Of a DNA stretch of 13,371 nucleotides, positions 1-7,744 are shown in pieces. The DNA is from Bacteroidales bacterium (GTDB lineage: Bacteria; Bacteroidota; Bacteroidia; Bacteroidales; UBA4181). Within the stretch, counting starts at the first letter, position 1. Every line of letters begins with the position of its first letter. Position numbers and translations under genes: made by a program. The notes under the pieces are model-generated. The model did no database searches. It saw nothing but the letters and a program-made list of their open reading frames with translations, and was not told the DNA's origin. The stretch spans positions 1 through 13,371 of the forward strand of contig JAIRLS010000172.1 of the NCBI GenBank assembly GCA_031259205.1, read 5' to 3'.

Positions 1-1607
1 ATCGGAATGCTGTTATTTTCGACCGCCGTGCCTTTGAATACCGCAATACTGTTGAATCGATTCTGTGTGGCATGGTAATTTAGAAATATTCCGTTAATTG
101 ACGAGCCGATACCGTCATCGCCATCGTTGCCGTTAAAGGCGATGGTCCGTATCCATTTGGAATTCGCCATGCTCGTGATGCCGACCGGTACATTGGGCCA
201 ATTGGTAACATTGTCGACAGCATCGTTGCGATAGCCGCCAAGCGCTTTGGCAGTGCCGCCCACGTAGAAAAATTCGCCTTTGGATACCGTTCCTTCCGTC
301 AGGTTGAACTTGTAGGTTCTGGCTCCGCCTTCCATCCAGCCGGCGGGGCCGGCAGTATTATTGGGCGTGTTGGTCACGATGACGCTGTAAGGCGTTTGGG
401 CAAAGTTGATCTCTTCCAGCGCCAGAAACTGCATGTATTCGTAGCCACCTGAATGTTTCTTTTCGCCTTCCATGTGGGGATTATTGAAAGTAGCACCATC
501 GCCTGCTGCCGGAGCGTCCGATCCTCTGGGGTCGCTCATTACGCCGGAGATGACAAAGGCGCCGTTATAGTAGCGTTTTCCGTTGTCAGTGACCGTTGCG
601 TTCATGCTTTGGTTAATTTCGGCGGCGTCGAGGGTAAAGGTTCTCGAATCCTCGTCGCCCGTTACGGCGAAATTGACCGTTCCCGCCTTGTAGGGAGTAC
701 CGGTAACGGGTATTTCAATGGTTCCGTTGCCGGGCTGGGTGATGGTCACGTCAAAGACGTTCTCTGTGACGACGCCGGGCGCCGCTTCGCCGCTCACCGC
801 TATCGACAGCGTAAACACCTCTATTCCCAAAGCGTCGCTGTAGGGCAGAAGCAACCGCAAGTTGTCGCCGACGGATTTGGTGTAGACCAGATTATTTTCC
901 GACAGCGACAAGGTACCGACGACGAGCGTCGCGCCGGCTTCTACGGTGACTGTCAGCGGGGAAATAGCGACCGGTTCGCCGGTGGTGGGATGGGTATAGC
1001 TGACGGTGATGTTGAAAGTCGCTTCGCCTGCCGTTACCGGCGTGCCGGAGAGCGGTACGAGGATCTCGCCTGCCGGTGCGGAGAGCGTTATCGCAAAGTT
1101 GTTCACTGCATTAATGCCTGTCGCCGTTGTAGTGACGGAAACCGTAAAGGATTCGTTACCGATGCCGCCCGAATACGGGATCACCAGATGCGTTTCATCG
1201 GTAATCGGCAGATTGGATTTCAACACGGCGGATACGGAGGGAACGCCGAACGACAGTACGGCCGAATACTGTGTGATATCCACCTCTTTAGATTTGTCGT
1301 CCGCACGCAGGATGATTTTGCCTGTGCGGTGCGTCCCCGTATTTTTTGGCGCAGTGACGGTGATGGTCTGGTCGCCCGAGCCGGCCAGCGTATTCACCGT
1401 TACCCACGCGCAACCGCTTTTGTCTATCGTCCAGTCCGTGTTGGATTGAACTGCAAGTTGCAAACTGCCTCCTCCGTGTTCGAAGGTCAAGGAGGTCACA
1501 TCCGTTGCGATCCGGCTTTCCGGTTTGTCTTCGGCGTCGTCGCCGCAAGACGTTCCCCAAAATATGACTGCAACAATCATAAGGGCTTGTTTAAATTTGG
1601 TTTTCAT
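1..1607 (-). CDS. BACON-domain surface lipoprotein, paralogue B (C-terminus beyond window)
   Basis: I translated this frame by hand: 535 codons from ATG at 1605-1607 run open to the left edge. Residues 1-21 form a lipoprotein signal peptide ending GTSC, followed by acidic residues (GDDAED) typical of Bacteroidota surface-exported lipoproteins. Residues about 33-115 look like a BACON domain (SNTDWTI, then WVTVN, then ITVTAPKN), a beta-sandwich usually linked to carbohydrate or mucin binding. Two related beta-rich repeats follow at about 117-225 and 226-330, each with an IPYS or LPYS segment and a VPLSG- or IPVTG-type segment. From about 346 the protein matches the C-terminal region of the lipoprotein at 4080-5636. 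That paralogue suggests about 110 residues are missing here. The start lies 36 bp after the HU-related gene, so they are probably cotranscribed. The role is inferred: ligand binding at the cell surface. No catalytic motif is visible. Confidence 0.88.
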   Translation of the reverse strand, partial: MKTKFKQALMIVAVIFWGTSCGDDAEDKPESRIATDVTSLTFEHGGGSLQLAVQSNTDWTIDKSGCAWVTVNTLAGSGDQTITVTAPKNTGTHRTGKIILRADDKSKEVDITQYSAVLSFGVPSVSAVLKSNLPITDETHLVIPYSGGIGNESFTVSVTTTATGINAVNNFAITLSAPAGEILVPLSGTPVTAGEATFNITVSYTHPTTGEPVAISPLTVTVEAGATLVVGTLSLSENNLVYTKSVGDNLRLLLPYSDALGIEVFTLSIAVSGEAAPGVVTENVFDVTITQPGNGTIEIPVTGTPYKAGTVNFAVTGDEDSRTFTLDAAEINQSMNATVTDNGKRYYNGAFVISGVMSDPRGSDAPAAGDGATFNNPHMEGEKKHSGGYEYMQFLALEEINFAQTPYSVIVTNTPNNTAGPAGWMEGGARTYKFNLTEGTVSKGEFFYVGGTAKALGGYRNDAVDNVTNWPNVPVGITSMANSKWIRTIAFNGNDGDDGIGSSINGIFLNYHATQNRFNSIAVFKGTAVENNSIP

Positions 1608-1643
1608 AGAAAATTTATTTATTTGTTATTAAAAAATTAGAAA

Positions 1644-2039
1644 TTAAACTGAAGTTTTGAGTGATGATTCCTGTTCAAAGTGCATGTCGTTCAGGGAATT
1701 TCTGATGTCTTTCCCCGGCATGTAGAGTATTTTCCGGTTTTTGATTTGCGAGGCCGACACTTTTTGAGGGTCTTCAGCGCCTGCGCTGCCGAACGACACC
1801 TTAAAAATGCCGAAATCGCCCAGTCGCAGTTTATAACCGTCTTTCAAATATTTGGGAAGAGATTCCACAAAATTGATCAATGTATTGTATACATCGCCTG
1901 TACTGAGCGAAGACAGTGCGGCTATTTCCTCCGCAATGCGTTTCAACTCTATTTCTCCGGCATAAACCGGCGAAGCGTAATACTTGGGCGCCGCCGACCT
2001 GTCAAGCGGATTCGCCTTGGATAAAATTTTGTATTTCAT
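1644..2039 (-). CDS. HU-related (histone-like) DNA-binding protein
   Basis: This 131-residue protein resembles the Bacteroidota HU-related family (TIGR01201 / HU-HIG type). An N-terminal extension (about 1-30) precedes helices (IELKRIAEEIA, then GDVYNTLINFVESLPKYL). The core HU-like motif LRLGDFGIFKVSF is at 71-83, followed by a basic arm-like segment (KNRKILYMPGKDIRNSL, 100-116) and a short acidic/polar tail. Members are expected to bind and bend DNA in the cytoplasm. No signal peptide is present, unlike every neighbour. The ATG at 2037-2039 fits the usual N-terminus of the family. Upstream is a 204-bp gap with four 22-bp-spaced palindromes. Downstream, the BACON lipoprotein starts 36 bp after the stop. 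Its role inside a surface lipoprotein operon is unclear: it could be a local regulator or an inserted accessory gene. Confidence 0.85.
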   Translation of the reverse strand: MKYKILSKANPLDRSAAPKYYASPVYAGEIELKRIAEEIAALSSLSTGDVYNTLINFVESLPKYLKDGYKLRLGDFGIFKVSFGSAGAEDPQKVSASQIKNRKILYMPGKDIRNSLNDMHFEQESSLKTSV

Positions 2040-2091
2040 GATAATAAAGATTTAATTAATATTTAAAATTGTGATTTTATTCGAGGGGGTA

Positions 2092-2174
2092 GAAACGCAG
2101 TGCGTTTTGAGGTAAAACGCACTGCGTTTTGAGATAAAACGTACTGCGTTTTGAGGTAAAACGCACTGCGTTTT
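2092..2174. repeat. Array of four 17-bp palindromes at 22-bp period
   Basis: Four copies of AAAACGCA-N-TGCGTTTT lie at 2092-2108, 2114-2130, 2136-2152 and 2158-2174. They are separated by exactly 5 bp (GAGGT, GAGAT, GAGGT). Copies 2 and 4 are perfect inverted repeats around one central base. Copy 1 has G for the first A and the other central base. Copy 3 has CGTA instead of CGCA in one arm. The array lies 53 bp upstream of the HU-related start codon and 70 bp after the phosphoesterase stop codon. The 22-bp period is close to two helical turns, so all copies would face the same side of the DNA. This suggests cooperative operator sites, though an RNA hairpin or REP-like element is also possible. 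Confidence 0.95.
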
Positions 2175-2243
2175 ATTGCTTCTCCGACAGAATTATTTTT
2201 ACTGTTCATTATCTGCTATTTACTGTTTTCTATTTTTTGCTGT

Positions 2244-4067
2244 TTATCCGTATGTTCCGGCATTGGTCAGATTGCGAACGATTTCGGTTTGCGAGTACAC
2301 GTTTCCGAAACGGTCGGTAGCCCGTATTTCGATGGTTTGTGCGGAGGGATTAACGAGCGTGTGCAGGTAGGCGTGCTTGTTGTTGGGGCTGTAATTGTCC
2401 GGATTACGGTTCAACACGCCCAGATGGTATCCCCTTGCCCATTCGTCTTTGGTGGTGGCGATTTTGACGAGATTGCCGGCGAACTGTCCGTCTTCGTATG
2501 CTGCGACAGTCCATCCGGCGTCGGCATTGAACACGTTGGCCACGATTTTGTGTCCCTGTCCGTAGGAGAAAGTTCCGTACGTTCCTCCGAAAGAGTCGTC
2601 GCCCCAGTGCAGTCTGATTTGGAAATTTTTGCTGTAACGGGTTGATTTGTAATACCAGTTGTCCAGATGATTTCCTTTTACCTCGTACACGGCGTATCCG
2701 TTGGGCGTTCCGTCGCCGTTGATGACCGATTTCCACCAGGAGCCGCAGGCGGCTGCATGGATAAACTCATGCACCGTTAAGGGCGAAGTGATGTCGAAAT
2801 GTTCGGCGTAGTGCGTATGTCCGCACATCAGATGCGCTTTTGCGAAAGGTTTCAGCAGGTTGAGCAGGGCAGTCCTGTTTTTATAATTGGAGTTGCGGAG
2901 GGGAATGTGATAATACACGATGACGGTTTTGCTTTTGGGTACAAAACTCAGGTCTTGCCGCAGCCATTCTATCTGATGGTCTTCAAAACCGGCGGTATAG
3001 CTGTCCTTGTTGGAAAAGATGACGTCGTCCAGACAGACGAAATGGATGTTTCCCCGGTTGAAGGAATAGTCCAACGGTCCGAAGACCTCGCAAAACCGGT
3101 CGGCATTTCTGGGCGAGCTGGTGGTTCCGCCTGTTTTATCGTGGTTGCCGATGGTGGTGAAATAGATCATGTCGGACGATCCGGCTATGATTTTCATTTG
3201 GGCCAACAGTTCCGGATGGTCGGCCACCATGTCGCCCATAAACAGTCCGTAGCAGGGTTTGGCGGAAGCGCCGGTCAGCGTTTTGAGGTCGTTCATGGTT
3301 TCGTTGTTGAACCGGTTGACCTCTGCTGTGGAGGCGACCTGCGGGTCGCCGACGGCCAGCAGGGTAAACTCGTTTTCTACCGCCGGCAGAGGGGCGAGGG
3401 TGAAGTTGAACTGTGCGGGGTTATTGATCGACGCATAGAACAGTGCTGCATTGCTTCCTGCGGCTACGTTGATTTGATGGGTTTCCGGCACGGAATAGAA
3501 AATGAATCCGGCGTCGTCATGCTTTTTGAGCCGCCATTTCCCGTCTGCATCCGTTTTCACGCATGAAAAGCCGTCGCTTACCACTACGCCCGGCACGGGT
3601 TTTCCGTCTGTGTCGGTAATTTGCCCGTAGCAGTCGGTAACGGAGACGGTCAGGGTGGAAGTGCCTATGGGAGCGGTTCGGTCGCCTCTTACCAGCACGA
3701 AATTGTATCTGCCCGAATCCATGTTCGGCACTGTGATGGTAGCGGAATTTTGCGTAACTGCGGTCACCTCGCACAGGTAGCTTTTCCGTCCGTCCAGCGA
3801 GAAGGTGATTTTGATTTTGTCGCCTGTCAGGAACCCCACGCCGTTAACGACTAACGGTTCCCCCACGGTGACATTCAGGGAGGAAGGAACGGAAGCGTTT
3901 TCGATGAGTTTTTCTTCCCCGTTGCCGCTGCTGCCGCCATTGTCGTCGTCGCCGTTATTGTCGGGTTCCTTTTCCGGTACGTCCGCCTCTTTCCCGCAAG
4001 CGGACAAGGCCCACAGAAAGGCTGTCCAGCAGGAAACGAGAAGGATAAAAAATTTACGTCGGGTCAT
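2244..4067 (-). CDS. Lipid-anchored calcineurin-like phosphoesterase (TIG + MetallophosN + Metallophos + MetallophosC)
   Basis: This 607-residue protein has a lipoprotein signal peptide ending LSAC (Cys24) and a flexible Asp/Asn/Gly/Glu-rich linker (about 26-53). An IPT/TIG-like beta-sandwich spans about 57-142. A MetallophosN-like domain follows at about 145-232 (GQITDTDGKPVPGVVVSDG). The catalytic calcineurin-like domain spans about 233-425, with metal-site motifs GDPQ (240-243), GDM (278-280), GNHD (307-310), His387 in YYHIP and GHTH (416-419). A MetallophosC-like region (about 435-600) completes the protein. The expected reaction is metal-dependent hydrolysis of a phosphomonoester or phosphodiester outside the cytoplasm. 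The usual first motif DxH is DxQ here. It is the only recognisable enzyme in the window. Its start is 12 bp after paralogue A, so the two are probably translated from one transcript. The substrate cannot be read from sequence. Confidence 0.93.
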   Translation of the reverse strand: MTRRKFFILLVSCWTAFLWALSACGKEADVPEKEPDNNGDDDNGGSSGNGEEKLIENASVPSSLNVTVGEPLVVNGVGFLTGDKIKITFSLDGRKSYLCEVTAVTQNSATITVPNMDSGRYNFVLVRGDRTAPIGTSTLTVSVTDCYGQITDTDGKPVPGVVVSDGFSCVKTDADGKWRLKKHDDAGFIFYSVPETHQINVAAGSNAALFYASINNPAQFNFTLAPLPAVENEFTLLAVGDPQVASTAEVNRFNNETMNDLKTLTGASAKPCYGLFMGDMVADHPELLAQMKIIAGSSDMIYFTTIGNHDKTGGTTSSPRNADRFCEVFGPLDYSFNRGNIHFVCLDDVIFSNKDSYTAGFEDHQIEWLRQDLSFVPKSKTVIVYYHIPLRNSNYKNRTALLNLLKPFAKAHLMCGHTHYAEHFDITSPLTVHEFIHAAACGSWWKSVINGDGTPNGYAVYEVKGNHLDNWYYKSTRYSKNFQIRLHWGDDSFGGTYGTFSYGQGHKIVANVFNADAGWTVAAYEDGQFAGNLVKIATTKDEWARGYHLGVLNRNPDNYSPNNKHAYLHTLVNPSAQTIEIRATDRFGNVYSQTEIVRNLTNAGTYG

Positions 4068-4079
4068 GATGCTATCATT

Positions 4080-5636
4080 TTATTGCAGGAACTGGGTAAC
4101 GCCGGGGCCGCTTTCGATGTCGAGCAAAGAATAGGAAACATCCTGACAGGGCGTCATTACCTTTGGGGTAAGCGTCCTGGGTTGCAGCCACTGCCTTTTT
4201 TTGTTCAGCGTGCCGCCCAGCATGGCATAAGAACTGACGTCGGTGGCGGTGGGGCCGTAAAAGAAGCCGGTGTTCGTGCCTTTCATGAAAAATTTTTGCT
4301 CCGACTGGTCGTCCGGGTTGACCGGATTGTAGAGGTCGTTTTTCGGCACCAGATATCCCCAATCGTTCATTGCGTTATATCCGTCGAGGGTTCTGTTGCC
4401 GAAGAAAACGGCGTCCATCGGCACGGTATTTTTCGTCACGTTGAGTCCTCTAAACGCGGCGATGCCGGTGAAGGTACGGTTGGCGTCCGTAAAGTTGGTC
4501 ATCAGTCCGCTTCTTTGGGAACCGAAGCCGTCGCCGGTAGCGCCCGGATTGTTGTAGGAGATGGTGCGTATCCATTTGGCATGGCTGATGTCCACTATTC
4601 CGCAGGTGTTGTATCCGTTAAGCGATTTGGCCGTTCCTCCTACGTAGAAAAATTCGCCTGTGTACACCTGTCCCTGCGTGAGGTTGAATTTGAAGGTTTT
4701 GGAGCCTCCGGCGGCCCATCCGTTTTCCTGAGGGCCGTTGCCCGCAATGTTATTGCAGATGACTACGGAATAGGGGGTAACGGAAAAATCAATATCTTCC
4801 AGCGCCAGAAACTGTATATACTCGTAAGGCCCTGCATGTACGCTGGCGCCGCCCATGGTAGGGTTGGAGAATGTGGCGGACGCGCCGGTAGCCGGCGCGT
4901 CTGTGCCCCTTGGGTCGGGCATGATGCCGGAAATCAGGAAAGCTCCGTTGAGGTTTGGCACATCCTCCATCACAGCGCTGGTTAAGGTTTGTGTAGACTG
5001 ACCGGAATAGGAGGTTTGGATGGTAAAGATGATTTCTCCTGTGGTAGCAGGCATTCCCGAAAGCGGTACGATGATGTTGCCCGAAATGCTGTTGATGGTT
5101 ATCGGAAAGTTCTCTACGGGATTAACGCCGGCTGCTCCGGCGCCCGATACCGCGACGGAAACGGAAAATCCTTCATTGCCCAGCGCCTTTTTATAGGGAA
5201 TTTTCAGGGAAATATCGCTTATGACTACTCCGGCTTCCAGATATCCGGTCAGGACAGGGGTTTGAAAGGTAATACCTCCCGAACCTTCCTGTTCCACCGC
5301 TATGTCAATATCTTTTCCGGCAGCATGGACGGTCAGTTTCCCCGAACGCAACACGCCTTCGTTTCCCGTCGCGTAGACCTGCACCAGTATCTCCTTTTCG
5401 CCGCCTTTGCCTGTGCCGGAGGCAACCGGCAGGGAAAGCCATTCGCCGCCTTCCGTCACCCTTGCGCTCCATTCCCCGTTGGTAAGCAGTTTGAACGCCT
5501 GAGAGGAGGCCAGATAGTTAAAAACGATCTTTTCCGTATTAACGGATACAAAATTTTCTTTTCCTTCTTCGGAACATGTAGAAGCGATCATTGCCGCAGT
5601 CAGCAGCATGATATGTTTTAACCAATTGCTTTTCAT
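4080..5636 (-). CDS. BACON-domain surface lipoprotein, paralogue A
   Basis: This complete 518-residue protein starts at an ATG giving a signal peptide that ends IASTC (Cys21), followed by SEEGKE, an acidic surface-export-like context. A BACON-like domain spans about 30-117 (LLTNGEWSARV, then GEWLSLP). One beta-rich repeat spans about 122-222 (LKIPYKKALGNEGFSV, then IIVPLSG). A larger C-terminal region, 228-518, begins NGAFLISGIMPDPRG and continues EYIQFLALEDIDFSVTPYSV. That pattern resembles the opening strands of a lamin-tail-type domain, although I cannot assign it firmly. Residues from 228 align well with the gene at the left edge; for example, 26 of 37 positions match from GWAAGG to LNGY. 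It sits 40 bp after the DUF4998-type gene and 12 bp before the phosphoesterase. The likely role is binding or presenting the substrate at the surface. No catalytic residues are evident. Confidence 0.92.
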   Translation of the reverse strand: MKSNWLKHIMLLTAAMIASTCSEEGKENFVSVNTEKIVFNYLASSQAFKLLTNGEWSARVTEGGEWLSLPVASGTGKGGEKEILVQVYATGNEGVLRSGKLTVHAAGKDIDIAVEQEGSGGITFQTPVLTGYLEAGVVISDISLKIPYKKALGNEGFSVSVAVSGAGAAGVNPVENFPITINSISGNIIVPLSGMPATTGEIIFTIQTSYSGQSTQTLTSAVMEDVPNLNGAFLISGIMPDPRGTDAPATGASATFSNPTMGGASVHAGPYEYIQFLALEDIDFSVTPYSVVICNNIAGNGPQENGWAAGGSKTFKFNLTQGQVYTGEFFYVGGTAKSLNGYNTCGIVDISHAKWIRTISYNNPGATGDGFGSQRSGLMTNFTDANRTFTGIAAFRGLNVTKNTVPMDAVFFGNRTLDGYNAMNDWGYLVPKNDLYNPVNPDDQSEQKFFMKGTNTGFFYGPTATDVSSYAMLGGTLNKKRQWLQPRTLTPKVMTPCQDVSYSLLDIESGPGVTQFLQ

Positions 5637-5676
5637 ATTATTATTATTTTAAAGGTATGACATGATTTACTTGTTG

Positions 5677-6384
5677 TTATTCCGGCGTGGAAATGACCAG
5701 CGGTCTGATCAACTGGAGGGTATCCCTGATGGCTGCATTAAAGACGATGGGGACAATATCATAGGTCATGTTGATCGTCACATTTTCGCCTTTGGGCAGG
5801 TTTTCCGCCGTAAAGAGAGGATTACCCGCCCTGTCGCCGCTTTTGGGCGAACCGTCCGCATCCGTATAGAAATAGGTCAGCCCGATATAGTACATGGTTA
5901 CCGAGCTTAGTCCTTCCGGCCAGTTAATGTCGGCCGATACGGTGGCGCCGTTGTCGGTGTAGGTCACCACAGGAACCGGAATTTTGAGGAGTTCCAGATC
6001 CGCGTTCAGGAAGGGGACGGTGGAAGCGGTTCTTTTGACGGATTTGTTGCCGTATTTGTCAATCGTATAGACGTCAAACCGGTAAGTTTTCTCCTGCGTC
6101 AATCCGGTGATATTTACCCATGAACACAACGAATCAATCATAATGACGGTGTCGTCGTACTCTACAACGGTTTTTTCAGCGCTGCCCAGTTTCATCAAAC
6201 TGGCCGGAATCCGTCCCGCCTGCATCAGGTCTATTTCCACTCTTTCAAACCCGATGCGCGGCATGGCAATTTCAAACATGCCCGGATATATTCTTTCTTC
6301 CGAGGCGTAATCATATATATTGTCGCTCATTTTGCCGCAGGAAACGGCGAGTAACAATATCCAACTGTATAGTATGTGTTTCAT
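5677..6384 (-). CDS. DUF4998-type lipoprotein
   Basis: This 235-residue protein has a short signal peptide ending LAVSC (Cys16). The region right after the cysteine (GKMSDNIYDYASEERIYPG) matches the characteristic opening of DUF4998, a family found in Bacteroidota lipoproteins next to SusC/SusD genes. A fibronectin-III-like beta domain covers about 30-122 and ends with YTIDKYGNKSVKRT. A second beta-rich region (about 130-235) has no family that I recognise. The motif DKYGNKS is paralleled by DRTGNKS in the upstream neighbour, so the two proteins share a related domain. The gene is 30 bp after the DUF4959 lipoprotein and 40 bp before paralogue A, within the same probable operon. The likely role is accessory ligand binding at the cell surface; this is inferred from context only. 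Confidence 0.88.
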   Translation of the reverse strand: MKHILYSWILLLAVSCGKMSDNIYDYASEERIYPGMFEIAMPRIGFERVEIDLMQAGRIPASLMKLGSAEKTVVEYDDTVIMIDSLCSWVNITGLTQEKTYRFDVYTIDKYGNKSVKRTASTVPFLNADLELLKIPVPVVTYTDNGATVSADINWPEGLSSVTMYYIGLTYFYTDADGSPKSGDRAGNPLFTAENLPKGENVTINMTYDIVPIVFNAAIRDTLQLIRPLVISTPE

Positions 6385-6414
6385 TTTACTTGATTTTATG
6401 GGTGATGAATGATT

Positions 6415-7719
6415 TTACCGGTTGGATTTTCGTCCGTAAAGGGTTATTTCGGACAGACAATTTGCTAACAGGCTGGTATAGTCGGCCTGAAAACCTACAA
6501 TGGCTTCGTACCTGAACCATCGCGTAGGCTTGCTGAATTTCGGTTCATCCGGATAGAGATAGGCGAAATCCCCTGCTCTCGCTTTTTGGAGGAGTTCGAC
6601 CAGATTGCCCGTGTTGGGAACAGGGATGATTCGTTGCGAAACAAATTCCCATTGCGCCAGGTCTTCGTCCCAGATATACATGTTGTAGATGCCCACGTTT
6701 TCGTCCTGATAGTAGTGTCCTCTTTCCATCACGTTTTCCGCATAATGTCGCTGATGGGTGATGATGCGGCTCAACTCGTAGTAATCGCCCAGATCAATCA
6801 GTATGTTCCACGGAAGATTGCCGAAGGCGACGTCGCCGTTGTAACCTCTGCTGTCGGTGTGCATGTAGTTATAAATCATTCCTTCGTCGATGATGTCGTC
6901 AATAACGAAGCGCAATTTGCCTTCGTGGGCGTCGCCGAAACATTGCGGTACGCCGCCTATTTCGGTTCTGACGTCGGGTAGCGACCATCCGGCTTTGGGC
7001 AGTACTTCATCCGTCAGCAGGGTGATTTGCCCCAGATCAACCACTGCGGAACTGTTGTCGTAATAGTCTTCCACCCGCGCCCGTATCGACACCGGTTCCA
7101 GTTCCGTCAGGTTAAGATTTTCCACAAACACCCTGACGGAATCTTCGCTTGAAGAAAAGACCTGCGTAATGCTTCTCTGCGTTCCGTTTTGCGTAAACTC
7201 GAAATCGATATAGACATTTACGTCGGACATCAGCCCGTTGGCCCATTCTACCATAAAGGAGCCGAAAGCCGGCTTCACGGAAACGGTAGAGGCCACCCGC
7301 TGCACGATGGGTTCATCGGGCGTCACGACCACCGAAACGGCTTCGGACTTGTTGCCCGTCCGGTCCATCGAATACACCTTCACCGTGTGAGGATCGACGC
7401 TGCCCATGCAACTTACCGTGATGGCATTGGTAAAATAGGAAGCGGCAAAGCGGAAGGTCCTGCCGTTGACGTTGGTATATTCGGCATTGATACTGAGCAG
7501 GTCTTCGTCGTCGGGGGGCTGGAAATAGATAATCGCCCCGCCGAAAAAGGGTTCCCAATCAATAATGGTGGGCTTTTTCGGCGCTACGGTATCGCCGGAA
7601 TACAGTTCAAAACGTCCTTCTTCCCTGCATGCCTGCAAAGCGATCAGCGTGACAGCCATCAGGCAAACATATTTTTTGGTTGTTTTCATTTTGATTGATT
7701 TTAAGATTTTCATATTCAT
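6415..7719 (-). CDS. DUF4959/DUF5126/DUF5000 lipoprotein with discoidin-like C-terminus
   Basis: This 434-residue lipoprotein has Cys31 in the context ALQAC-REEG. After the cysteine comes a DUF4959-like domain (about 35-135; GDTVAPKKPTI, YSMDRTGNKSEAVSV). A DUF5126-like domain follows (about 138-235; GSFMVEWAN, RARVEDYYDNSS). The C-terminal DUF5000-like part (about 240-430) shows the F5/8-type C pattern: ILIDLGDYYELSRIITHQRH, then YIWDEDLAQWEFV, ending LSEITLYG. This three-domain arrangement is a common partner of SusC/SusD and probably binds ligand at the cell surface. The start is ambiguous. ATG at 7719 and 7713 would give a long n-region, whereas the internal ATG at 7687-7689 (MKTTKKYVCLM) gives a standard 21-residue signal peptide and may be the true start. 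The gap after the SusD stop is 25 bp. Confidence 0.92.
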   Translation of the reverse strand: MNMKILKSIKMKTTKKYVCLMAVTLIALQACREEGRFELYSGDTVAPKKPTIIDWEPFFGGAIIYFQPPDDEDLLSINAEYTNVNGRTFRFAASYFTNAITVSCMGSVDPHTVKVYSMDRTGNKSEAVSVVVTPDEPIVQRVASTVSVKPAFGSFMVEWANGLMSDVNVYIDFEFTQNGTQRSITQVFSSSEDSVRVFVENLNLTELEPVSIRARVEDYYDNSSAVVDLGQITLLTDEVLPKAGWSLPDVRTEIGGVPQCFGDAHEGKLRFVIDDIIDEGMIYNYMHTDSRGYNGDVAFGNLPWNILIDLGDYYELSRIITHQRHYAENVMERGHYYQDENVGIYNMYIWDEDLAQWEFVSQRIIPVPNTGNLVELLQKARAGDFAYLYPDEPKFSKPTRWFRYEAIVGFQADYTSLLANCLSEITLYGRKSNR

Positions 7720-7744
7720 TTTATTCGCATCATTACTATTATTA

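Noticed and set aside
453..1640. Plus-strand open frame of 395 codons
   Set aside because: It is antisense to the BACON lipoprotein, whose minus-strand frame is open over 535 codons with a signal peptide and a clear paralogue.
2092..2174. Possible CRISPR array
   Set aside because: The repeats are only 17 bp, the spacers are 5 bp and nearly identical, and no cas gene is present. It is a palindrome array, not CRISPR.
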